This document shows, piece by piece, positions 1 to 8,889 of a DNA stretch of 17,800 nt. Position 1 is the stretch's first letter; each line of letters starts with the position of its first letter. The stretch is from Schizophyllum amplum (taxonomy: Eukaryota > Basidiomycota > Agaricomycetes > Agaricales > Schizophyllaceae), in the NCBI GenBank assembly GCA_007026445.1, contig VDMD01000273.1:1-17800 (forward strand). The letters run 5' to 3'. The position numbers and the translations under genes were made by a program. The notes under the pieces are model-generated. The model was given only the letters and a program-made list of their open reading frames with translations, made no database searches and was not told where the DNA came from.

Positions 1-347
1 ACGACCTTCAGGCTTCCACATCCCCGGTGCTCAATAGCACTGCTTCTGACATGCCGGCCCAATACAGTGGGCTGCCCGCCCACAGGTGCAGGCACCCAAT
101 TGTTCTCCGTTGTCAGGTGGGGGGCCCCTGACTTTAAAAGGCCCGCCAAAATGGCTCGAGGGCATCCTTCTTTCTTCCTCCTCTCCCCCAGCGGTAGCCC
201 TTGTTCTTCACTTTTTCTTCCTCCCCTTCACCTTTTCATAACCTCGCCCGCGCGTCATCGCTTGTTCTCTCGTTCAACCTTGCCGGTCTCGCGTCTCGAC
301 GACATTCCTTATCCACCCTTCACGTTCTTGCTACTTTTGCGACCACA
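1..347 (+). promoter_or_regulatory. Promoter and 5' UTR of the cupredoxin gene
   Basis: This stretch has no convincing coding potential and lies directly upstream of the first ATG at 348. A TATA-like tttaaaa sits at about 133-139. A pyrimidine-rich tract at about 168-235 (runs of ctt/cct/tcc) follows it 30-100 bp downstream, which is the usual arrangement around fungal transcription starts. The start site itself is inferred. Bases 1-120 show nothing I can name; they may belong to the promoter or to the neighbouring gene's flank. Confidence 0.5.
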
Positions 348-1858
348 ATGTTCTCCCTTACCAAGCTCTCGCTGTCCGCTGTCCTCCCGCTCTCGCGTCT
401 GCCGCAATGTTTGATGTCCAGGTTGGAGGTGCAACGGTAGCCTCACCTTTGAGCCCGAAGCCGTCGTGCGTATCTTCACCCCTCAAGATCTTGATGGCAT
501 GCTGATGGCGGGGCTTCTTGGCTAGTACGCGGCGGTGGGCGACCAAGTCACGTTCCATTTTAACCCCAAGAACCACACGGTGTCGCAGTCGTCGTTCGCG
601 AGCCCGTGCGCTCTGAAGGAGGGTGGCTTTGACTCGGGCTTCGAGCCTGTCACCGACGACTTGGCCGAGTCGGAGCGCCCCACCTACACGATTACTGTGA
701 ACGATGTACGTCTGACTTGTGGCGCATCCGCAACGGTGGCTAATTCTGCTCGAAGACGAACCCGATCTGGGTCTACTGTCGCCAGAAGAGCCCCGCGAAC
801 CACTGCGGCAAGGGTTTGTTGAACTTCTTGCCTGTTGCCATATGCACGCTGACCACCTCACCCTCAGGCATGATCTTCGCGGTGAACTGCCCCGCCGAGG
901 GCGCGAACTCGTTCACCAACTTCAAGCAAGCCGCGCTCGACTTCGGCGCCGCCCTCGAGGCGGGCGCGTCGGCCACGTCTGCCGCTGCAGCGACCGCGAC
1001 GTGGACCGCGGCGTTCAACGCCTCGGTCACTCTTCCTCCTGCCGTCGCCCCTTCTGTCGTCACCGAGACTGTCACAGTCGAGGCGTCGACGTGGACGACG
1101 ACATATAGCTCGTACTACGGGTCTCCCAAGGCGACTCCCGTCAGCCTGGAGGGCGTAGTGCACAAGGTTATCGTCGGCGCCAACAACTCGCTTGTGTTCG
1201 ATCCGCCGTTCGTCGCCGCCTCGCCCCGTGACACGATCATGTTCGAGTTGTATGTCGACCGATTGTGTTCGCAATCAGCAGATTTGCTGACTATATTCTT
1301 ACAACACCAGCCAATCGAAGAACCACTCCGTCGTCCAGAGCTCTTTCGACAACCCGTGCAGCAAGTTGGCCAAGGACGATGTCTCTGGCTTCTCGTCTGG
1401 CTTGTGAGTTTGATCTCTTGGTTGAGCGTCTTTGGCTTCCGCTGACGCTTTTCCTTCCAGCATGCCCGTCTCCAACGACACCACCGAGTTCCCGACGTGG
1501 AACATCACCGTGAACGACACCGCGCCAATCTGGGTGTACTGCTCCCAGAAGACGCCCGCGGACCACTGCGCGATGGGCATGGTCATGTGCGTGTCTCTAT
1601 ATGCTCTCTAATCTCCCCTCTCCCTCTTTCTCGTCTTGTGCTGACTCACTCTCCAGGGCCATCAACTCCGACGAGAGCTCCCAGCGCGACTTTGCAGCCT
1701 TCCAGGCGCTCGCAAAGCAGACGAACGGCACCACCGCCGCCAGCACCTCCGATACCACCACGTCTGACACGGACGAGAACGGCGCGCCCGTGATGCGTCT
1801 GGGTGGTGTGGCGACGACGGTGGCGCTGCTTATGGGTGTCGCTGCGTTGGCGTTGTGA
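348..1858 (+). CDS. GPI-anchored extracellular serine-rich protein with two cupredoxin domains
   Basis: Seven exons are read: 348-465, 526-705, 756-813, 868-1249, 1311-1403, 1461-1586 and 1657-1858, all with GT...AG introns of 50-70 bp, giving about 386 residues. The N-terminus (MFSLTKLSLSAV) is a signal peptide. Domain 1 carries the type-1 copper pattern: His in NHTVSQSSF, then IWVYC, ANHC and GKGM. Domain 2 repeats it as NHSVVQSSF, IWVYC, ADHC and GMVM. The linker is rich in Ala/Thr/Ser. The C-terminus (DENGAPVMRLGG then a hydrophobic run to the stop) looks like a GPI attachment signal. The protein is therefore expected at the cell surface. The family is common in fungal walls; its copper chemistry and function are poorly known. 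Exon 1 needs two missing bases, near 388-394 (signal peptide) and 433-434 (GGAN-GSLTF), to join its three frames. All other exon phases close exactly, so I read the breaks as sequence errors. Confidence 0.85.
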
Positions 1859-2338
1859 TGACGACCCTGACATGATCCTGAATCCCTCCGTGATGATTTC
1901 TGTTGGACGCCTTGTGCGCACCAAGCGTTCGTCGCGAATAGTGCTAGCCACCGTTTGCGCAGAGGACTTTCTTTACCCGGACTTCTTGTGATACCTTGGC
2001 TGTTCATTGTGTAGCAATTGTCATAGTGCTATTTGACCCTCTTTGCTGAGCAATCATCCGACTTGCGCTGAAGCGCGTTAATCTTCGGGTGAGGGTTTAA
2101 CGTTCATACTGCATCGCTGCTGTTCGATGGAAGAAGGCTTTGCAGTAGGGGGAGTTTGGTACTGGTTTGGTACCTAGGGCCTGGCTCGGCCTGGATACAT
2201 AGTTCACGATCCAACTCATAAATGCGCAGACGAGGTCAATGGTTATTTGATAGAGACCGCAGGATACGATACTAATCTCCCACAGGACACAAGACATGAG
2301 AAACCCGATACAAACTACAAAGAGATAATCACCAGCAA
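1859..2338. other. Convergent intergenic region, no gene seen
   Basis: This holds the 3' flanks of the cupredoxin gene (+) and RPL22 (-). Short open frames exist here, but none resembles a protein or has a splice-compatible partner. No tRNA-like or repeat structure was found. Polyadenylation signals are not obvious. Confidence 0.6.
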
Positions 2339-2939
2339 TTACTCCTCTTCATCCTCGCTCCCAGCGTCCGAGTCGCCCTGGCTAGAGGCGAGTTAGCCAC
2401 ACGACATGATTTGCTACAAGAAAGGCACATACGTGATGTTGTAGAACCGGAGCTCGTAGTTGTCTTTTGTGGTGGCGACGATGCTGGGGAGTATGAGCAT
2501 GGTGTACCCATGCAAGCCCAGAACGACTCACCGAACCCAATCTCTCAAGCCGCTCTTCTTCAAGAACTTCTTGGTGAGGTACTTGAGGTATCGTTTTGAG
2601 AAGACGACGTTCGAGGATACAGTGATCTTGTTCTGACCTGCACGATCGTGAGCGGATGGGGGAGGCGCGACAGCGATCGAACGCACCATCTCGAACGATC
2701 TTGACATTGGTGCCCAGCGCGCCCGCCTTCCCCTCGACCTTTATGCGATCGTGGAGGTAGTTTTCAAAGTCTGCGCCGTCGAATACACCGTCCGCCGCTG
2801 GCCTCGAGTAGTCGATCACGTAGTTGTGCTTGGCGCTAGAGCCTTTGGTGGAGCTGGAAGAAGCCTTGGGCTAGTGGAGGGGGAGACGGCGGGGTATTAG
2901 CCTACTGACAGAAACCAGCAAAGCAGTTAACCACACCAT
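2339..2939 (-). CDS. RPL22: 60S ribosomal protein L22 (eL22)
   Basis: Five exons on the minus strand are read: 2939-2937, 2870-2687, 2637-2532, 2483-2433 and 2381-2339. They join to 387 nt, or 128 residues plus TAA, the normal size for eL22. The first coding exon is the ATG alone, followed at once by gtgtgg. Diagnostic eL22 segments are visible: a short basic/Ser N-terminus, the [14 protein letters not shown] region, [44 protein letters not shown], then [13 protein letters not shown] and an acidic tail ending GSEDEEE. The protein is a component of the large ribosomal subunit. No frame correction is needed, unlike the longer genes around it. It is transcribed divergently from CBF5, with start codons 151 bp apart. 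All four introns are 48-66 bp, too short to host a snoRNA. Confidence 0.95.
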
Positions 2940-3090
2940 ATTGGCGGGCGACGAAGGAAGGGGAAGGGATGATCAGTTGGAAAATAAGCGCCCATGATAA
3001 CTTTTTGCTCGGCGTGTGCCGTGTGGTCGGACCGGCTGCCGGTGCGTGAAGGAAATTTGGAGTTTTTTGTTTTCGAACGTTAACGTCTCC
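2940..3090. promoter_or_regulatory. Shared divergent promoter of RPL22 and CBF5
   Basis: Only 151 bp separate the two start codons, so this interval must hold both 5' UTRs and both core promoters. A purine-rich block at about 2953-2968 reads as a CT-rich tract on the RPL22 sense strand, as is common just upstream of fungal ribosomal protein genes. A run of T lies before the CBF5 start at about 3062-3073. No clear TATA box is visible on either side. Co-regulation is inferred from layout and from both products serving ribosome production. Confidence 0.7.
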
Positions 3091-4814
3091 ATGTCGGACT
3101 CACAAAAGCGCAGGTCGCGTCGGCGCAGCTGGACGGCGACTACAAGATAAAACCAGAAAATCGCAGCCAAAGCTGGACACGTCGCATGGCCGCTGCTCCT
3201 CAAAAACTACGACAGTGCTCGTCCCTCCTCCCACTTCACCCCCATCCCCGCAGGCTGCAGCCCCCTCAAGCGCGACATCACCACCTACATTAAGTGAGCG
3301 CGATGGATCTCGGCAGCCCAGTACGATGCTGACGCTGGCAGATCCGGCGTCATAAACCTTGACAAGCCCTCCAACCCCTCCTCCCACGAAGTCGTTGCAT
3401 GGCTTCGCCCGCATACTCCGCGTAGAAAAGACCGGTCACAGCGGGACGCTGACCCCAAAGTCACTGGCTGCTTGATGTCTGCATTGACCGTGCGACACGG
3501 TTGGTCAAATCACAGCAGGGTGCAGGTGCGCTTTCCGATCATTCCCCCTTTCCACTGCTGATCCCCTTCCCCCCTCTCTAGGTAAGGAGTATGTCTGCGT
3601 GCTACGCTTGCACTCTGGCCTCCCCGACCCCGCCGCCCTCCCCCGTGCCTCCAGACCCTCACAGGCGCCCTGTTCCAGCGCCCGCCTCTCATCTCCGCCG
3701 TCAAGCGTCAGCTCCGCATACGCACGATCTACGAATCCAAGCTATTCGAATTTGACGAGAAGCGCAATCTGCCGTCTTCTGGGTGTCCTGCGAGGCGGGG
3801 ACCTACATTCGTACGCTATGCGTGCACCTCGGTCTCCTGCTCGGTGTCGCGGTCACATGCAGGAGCTGCGCCGTGTGCGCAGTGGAGCCATTCCGAGAAC
3901 GATGAGATAGTGACCATGCACGACGTGCTCGACGCGCAGTGGACGTACGACAACACACCCCGAGATGGTACGCATCCGCTCTGCACGCGCATTATCCCCC
4001 GCTAACGCGCTCCGCAGAGTCCTACCTTCGCCGTGTCATCCGGCCCGCTCGAGTGCCTCCTCGTCGGTTACAAGCGCATCGTCGTCCAAGGACAGCGCCC
4101 GTCAACGCCGTGTGCTACGGCGCAAAACTCATGATTCCCGGCCTCCTGCGCTACGAGGCGGACATCAACCTGAACGAGGAGGTCGTGCTGATGACCACGA
4201 AGGGCGAGGCGATCGCGCTCGCAATCGCGCAGATGTCGACCGTCGAGCTCGCCACCTGCGATCACGGCGTCGTCGCCAAGGTCAAGCGCTGGCATCATGG
4301 AGCGCGATACCTACCCGCGCCGCTGGGGCCTCGGCCCGTCGCGCTCAAGAAGAAGAAGATGGTCAAGGACGGCCAGCTTGGCAAGCACGGCGAGAAGCTC
4401 CCCGGCGTCACGCCGAACGAGTGGTCCCGCGACTACGTCGAGTACACGCGCGAGGACCAGCCCGCCAACGGTGTACCGGCGGCCGAGCATCGAGGTCGTG
4501 GCGGAGACGACCACGACCACAGCGCAGGTGGAGGTGATTGAGAAGCCCCAAGAAGGAGAAGAAGGACGAGAAGAAGCGCAAGCGCAAGTCCGAGGTGCCC
4601 GATTTCGACCCAGACGTGACGATGGCGACTGAGGCGGACGAGGGCGGGAAGAGGAGAGCGAGGAGGCCAAGGCGGAGCGTAAGCGCAAGCGGAAGGAGGA
4701 GAAGGCTGCGAAAAAGGCTGCGCAGGAGGCGGGCGAGGATGACGAGGCAAAAACGGGAGAAGAAGCGGGTTAAAGAAGGAGAAGAAGGCCCGTGAGTCAT
4801 TAGGGGGCGAGTAG
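3091..4814 (+). CDS. CBF5: H/ACA snoRNP pseudouridine synthase Cbf5 / dyskerin
   Basis: Four exons are read: about 3091-3293, 3342-3525, 3582-3967 and 4018-4814, about 523 residues. The product is the catalytic subunit of nucleolar H/ACA particles, which pseudouridylate rRNA and other RNAs. Visible blocks in order: DKCLD-type WPLLLKNYD and [48 protein letters not shown] with the catalytic Asp codon at 3451-3453; [38 protein letters not shown]; a PUA domain ([39 protein letters not shown]); [10 protein letters not shown] long Lys/Glu-rich tail with [15 protein letters not shown] follows, as in yeast and human orthologues. The frame is broken by at least a dozen single-base indels, for example missing bases near 3186, 3450, 3477, 3648, 3771, 3856, 3894 and 4338, and extra bases near 3405, 4050, 4087, 4103 and 4292. 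Cbf5 is essential in yeast, so error is likelier than decay. The stop at 4812-4814 is the best guess for the tail frame. Confidence 0.9.
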
Positions 4815-5443
4815 GCATCCACAAGCCCCCAGGGGCGAGCAAGGCCGCTGCTGTGTTGTGTGTAGTTCGTGTAGCATTATCTTATATTGTACGATGGGAC
4901 TCTTGCTTGATATTCTACGCGATGTTTTGGATCTTTCAAACTGCTGACGATGGCGGTCGACCGTTTCCTCGGATCGCTCGCTGGCAAAGAAAACAACTTG
5001 CGCTCGTTCAGTGAGAATCACTCACCGATAAGATGGCATCGGATGAATACGCAACACTTTCCGGGAATGCAGTTCTTCTGAATCTAAGTACCTAGAAGAG
5101 ACGTGCTACATAAAACTCGCCCTGAACCTGTTTACGCTTGACCTCAACCTCGTTCGAACTTCCCCGCCATACAAGCCTTCTGTATAGCGCAATCAGCCCC
5201 GAGGTCCTTGACCTTTCTGGCAGCCTGGGTATGGGCAAGGTGAATTGAGCGTCGAGAGGCATGCTCAGCGAACCGCGGAGCACCGTGAGTAACCCGCGAT
5301 CGACCACAGAGGATTGCCAGCATCTTTCCGCCCACCAGCAGTAGTCCGTGCGCTTTGTGACCCCGGGCACAGCGAGACCACGGCACTGGGGCACACCGCA
5401 GATGCGGGGATCGATTTGCCACTTCAGCAAGTGCTGTTCTCCT
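4815..5443. other. Convergent intergenic region between CBF5 and the kinase gene
   Basis: This contains the 3' flanks of CBF5 (+) and the FunK1-type kinase (-). An open frame continues the kinase main frame down to 5092, but its composition is unlike the rest of the protein. I favour the alternative kinase end at 5444, reached after a one-base correction. Nothing else recognisable is seen: no tRNA, repeat or further exon. Confidence 0.5.
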
Positions 5444-8365
5444 TTAGCGCTTCTTCGATCCCGAGCCCTTCGTGACTTCGTGGTACCCTGCTGCTGTCCC
5501 GTCCGCATTCGACTCCGCGCTGGCTTGGAGGCGTTTGGACCGCCGTAAGATAACGTGCTCGGTAGCCGGTTGCTTGTGAGGGGCAGCCTTGCGTGGTGCC
5601 TTCTGCGGCGCAGGAGCAGGAGTGGTTCGCGCACGCTTGGCCGGTTTTGCATGAGCTGCACCCGCAGACTTGCGCTGCGAGTTGTGCACTCGCTCTCGGC
5701 TGATGCTGGGGGCTCCTGTTGGGCTGTCGCCGTCGGGCTGATGTCGTGCATTGGTTGATCCTTGGAGCCTTCGGCGGGTTTGGAGATGAGGAGCTCGCCA
5801 GTCTCAAGATTGACTTGGGACAGAAGGACAAGGGGCTGCTGGCCTTCCAGAGGCGCGTACTGCGTGATGATGTCGCGGAACACCTTTCTCGTATCGTCGT
5901 AGATCTGCGCTTGCTCGTGGAAGAGGGACGCAGACATGCGGTCCGGCATCTGGGAGGCATCCCGCTCCGGCTCACCGAGTTCCGTGTCCGGAAGAACGGT
6001 GCTATCCTCGATAGTCTTGTAGGTTTTACGAAGAGACTGGAGCAGACCTGCCAATGCCGGCACAGGTGATTCAAGACCGTACACGCCGGCAAGCGTGTTC
6101 TTCAACGCCTGGCTGCGCCGAACTTCTACGATTAGCGCCTCTCGGGCCTGGACCGGGGCGGTTGTGTTAAGGAAGTATGCGGTCGACGAGTCCAGCATAG
6201 CTATCACATGTCGTTGAAGGGAAGGCCAAGTGGTTTTGTCCGCCAGTCGGTCGCGCGGGATGCGCCGCGTGAGGAAATCGATAGCCATCCATAAGACGGA
6301 TTCGAGATCATGGAGGAAATTGTATGAAAAGTATTCGCTGGCAAGAAGACCGAAGTGCCCTGTGTCGAAGAAGAGATGCTTGCGGCGCGATACTTCGATT
6401 GCCATGTAATCCCCAGTGCCCTGAAAGATGTATGAGTAAATCAGCATGCCGCCGGATCGCCAAGGACTGACCGTTATGGGATCGTGCCTTGATATCCTGT
6501 CGTAATCCCTGAGGTATTCGAGGTCGGCCATCTTCGTTAAATACCGCGCGGACAGCGGTTGCTTTGAAGTGGAGGAACTATCAACAGCAGTGAGCTGCCG
6601 CAGCATTGTGTTGCCGGGGCTCATATCGCGATGCATGCATTCAACTCGGCGGAGCCACGAGAGGACTAACAACGTGTTAGACATTAAAATAAGCATATGA
6701 CACAACACGCACCGAAGATGCTCTCGTCCAACGCGAAGAAGAAGACGGCGGGGTCGTCAACTTTGTACAGATCAACGCAAACTTCGGTGTATAGTGTCCG
6801 GCAATGCTTGCGCCCGTGCAGCTGCAGATCGGGAGAACGACGTCGCACTGCGCGAGCAGGGCCTATGTACCCTGCTTCTTGACGAGGTGTGCTCCCCTGC
6901 ACGCGAGCTTTAGATGACTTCGAGCATTTCGGGTTCAAGGGGTCCGCGAACTTGTATGGCGTCGATGCGGCAGGCGGAGCCGGGACGGCGTCACGGTAGC
7001 CATTCCAAGCTACAACGCCGTCTGCCTCGATGTGCAGGAAGTGCTTCCATATCTCCTCAAACTCCTCGTCCGACGCAGCCGCCTTCTTGAATTTGGCACG
7101 GAGAGAGTCTTGAATTTCGTGTTCCAGTAGCGTGTCGTCGTCGTCCCAGAGCCAGTAGTCGCGTAGAACATTATCGTCGCAGTCCAGGAGAGATAGGCCG
7201 TTGCCCTCACAGACACGCGTCTCACTTTGAAGACACGCATGGCGCGTGTGTACAGAGCGGCAGCGCAATTCTCGTGCAAGATCTCTGTCGTCTGGTAGGT
7301 GAGGGTCGTCCCGTCGTTGTGGCAAACATCGAATTGGTACTGCCAGTGTTTCTTCGAGTCAAGTACCCGAATAACGGTCGGATCGAAGCCGAGTTGGAAC
7401 TCGTCGGCAAACGACGAAAAGAGTATGATTTGAATCAACTCTTCCTTGTTCTGATCACGCAAATGAGGATCAGTGAACCAATGCAAGGCAGCATTGCGAC
7501 GCACCTTGTGTATATCGAAAAACAAGGTAACTGCGGAGTGAGAGCGCGAATGGTTCCAGAGGCGAGCCAACGTGCCCTCGCCCGTCAGAGCGAAGTGCGA
7601 GGCGCGTCGCAAGTCGGCGAAGAGATAATGACCTGCGGCACCTATGGTCTTCATATCATCCTGACAAAACAGGTTAGATACTTAGACGCGGCAGCACGCG
7701 CGCAGAGAGAAACTCACATCGAGAACCGTCTTGTCGTCTTTTTGAAGCTTGAATTCATAGGAGAATGTCACGTCCGCTGTGTTGATGTCGCGAGTATTGC
7801 CACCTCCAGAGCCGAGTGTCGTATACTGTGCACTCCCAGAGCTGGAGCCGGAAGTGTACGTGGATTTGGCGAAGTGGTTGAAGGCGTCGACGTGGAAAGA
7901 GGACCCCTCCACCTCGGACAATGTCTCGTTATCGGGTCGAGAGTTGAATAAGCATGTACGCTTGTCCCTTGCGAAGCGCCGGGGCATTTGGGAGGAAGCT
8001 GCTTCAACGACCGACTCAACGACCCTCGCAAGTCGCCCGAAGTGCGCGTTCTCGCCATGGAACTTCTCGTCGGGTAGGAGGTCGCGCCATTGACCATCCT
8101 TGTTTATATGTCCTCCCTCGGTCAACTTGGATATGATTCCGCGCATAGCGGCATTAGAGACCCTCTTCCAGCCTTTAGGTGCAATATAGGTGGCATAGAA
8201 GTCGTCCACAGTGCACTCGCGCGTGTGATTCTCTGCGCTGCGCGTGTGCATGGTACGGGCTTGTGCGGTATTCTCTTCTTCCCTTGCTTCGGGATGCGTG
8301 GTGGGATTCTTTCGAGGTGAGTCGTCGAGAACACTGTATGCTGTAGGTTGCGTCGTTAGGTCCAT
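5444..8365 (-). CDS. FunK1-family fungal protein kinase
   Basis: Four exons are read: 8365-7718, 7660-6713, 6665-6472 and 6420-5444. Introns are gtgagt...gtcag, gtgcgt...gttag and gtcagt...ttcag. Allowing one missing base in exon 2 (an AAA run near 7230) and one in exon 4 (near 5689), the lengths close to 923 codons. The N-terminal 350 residues hold the FunK1-type leader (VDDFYATYIAPKGWKRV; FHVDAFNHFAK). The kinase region then shows VLRDYW at about residue 381, HCRTLYTEVCVDLYKV, the catalytic loop HRDMSPGN at about 543, MADLEY in the DFG position, GTGDYMAIEV, and YNFLHDLESVLWMAIDFLTRR. The tail is basic and Ala/Pro-rich and ends in LRRSKRLQ plus GSGSKKR, a style of ending I associate with this family. 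FunK1 kinases are expanded in agaricomycetes, and their substrates are mostly unknown. The VLRDYW motif has Arg where the ATP-binding Lys is expected; activity is therefore uncertain. Confidence 0.85.
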
Positions 8366-8440
8366 GATGGCAGTTGCAATTGAGGAGTGGCGAGCAGACG
8401 AAGTGGGGAACAGAGCAAAGACATTGGGTTTATGCTCACC

Positions 8441-8446
8441 TTTATA
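8441..8446 (-). promoter_or_regulatory. TATA box of the kinase gene
   Basis: The minus strand reads TATAAA, followed by ggtgagc, about 76 bp upstream of the kinase ATG at 8365. That leaves room for a short 5' UTR. This is called from motif and spacing only. Confidence 0.5.
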
Positions 8447-8577
8447 GTCTCAAATGGATGTCATGAACAGTTTCCCACGGGCCAAGATCGAGCAGAGAGC
8501 TCTTTGTTCTGCGGCTGCGGGGGCCCAGATGAGAGTCAAGTTCAACAATGAGAACGCGTGCTGTGTCGCCTTATGAT

Positions 8578-8616
8578 GTGATCACCACGTGGTGTGATCG
8601 GGTCCTAATCGGGTCC
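8578..8616. promoter_or_regulatory. Palindromic E-box cluster upstream of the kinase gene
   Basis: A perfect 12-bp palindrome CACCACGTGGTG (8583-8594) contains the bHLH core CACGTG. It is overlapped by another palindrome, GTGATCAC (8578-8585), and followed by a second GTGATC copy (8594-8599). A 9-bp direct repeat ATCGGGTCC then occurs at 8597-8605 and 8608-8616, with an 11-bp period. The cluster lies about 215-250 bp upstream of the kinase start codon. Use as a transcription factor site is inferred. Confidence 0.4.
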
Positions 8617-8889
8617 GTGGGCGTGGCACGGTGGCATTGTGGCAATGATCCCACGCACCTCAGCACGTATACCCGCGGACGAGTGTCCCTAGACTGCCTG
8701 GCTTCTCAATGAATATGTAGAGGGCCTGAAAAACTTCAAAGTCACCCTACTTGTAGTATTCACTCTTTGCGAAGTCCAGAATCCATGCACCCTGTAGGTA
8801 TCTTCACTATGTACCAGTGTGATGATATGCATGCTTCAAGCTTCAAGTACAAAGGGCCCGTCGATGATCGATGATAGCAGAGCAGCACG

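Larger units (their letters stand above)
8366..8889. promoter_or_regulatory. Kinase promoter and helicase 3' flank
   Basis: Both neighbours are on the minus strand, so this interval holds the 5' region of the kinase gene (start 8365) and, at its high-coordinate end, the 3' flank of the helicase gene (stop 8890). A TATA box and a palindromic E-box cluster, listed separately, lie in it. No coding frame here resembles a protein. Confidence 0.55.

Noticed and set aside
358..861. 167-residue open frame on the minus strand opposite the cupredoxin gene
   Set aside because: It is the antisense shadow of spliced exons 1-3; its Arg/Ser-rich composition comes from GC-rich codons and it has no similarity I can recognise.
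4538..4798. Purine-rich repeats (aag/gag/gcg) resembling a microsatellite or tandem repeat
   Set aside because: It is the codon pattern of the Lys/Glu-rich tail that Cbf5/dyskerin proteins normally have.
3091..4814. CBF5 as a pseudogene because of many frame breaks
   Set aside because: Splice sites and all conserved motifs are kept, the breaks are single bases scattered in every long gene, and the gene is essential in yeast. Sequence error is the simpler reading.
348..4814. Programmed translational frameshifting as a novel system explaining the many frame changes
   Set aside because: No common slippery sequence or downstream structure recurs at the break points, both +1 and -1 corrections are needed, and several lie within a few bases of each other.
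5145..5165. cgttcgaacttcc, similar to a tRNA B box
   Set aside because: There is no A box at suitable spacing and no cloverleaf can be drawn around it.
5092..5443. Long extension of the kinase frame with several Cys and Trp residues, resembling a possible zinc-binding tail
   Set aside because: The spacing of Cys does not form a repeated pair pattern, the composition differs from the rest of the gene, and a one-base correction gives a tail consistent with the family.
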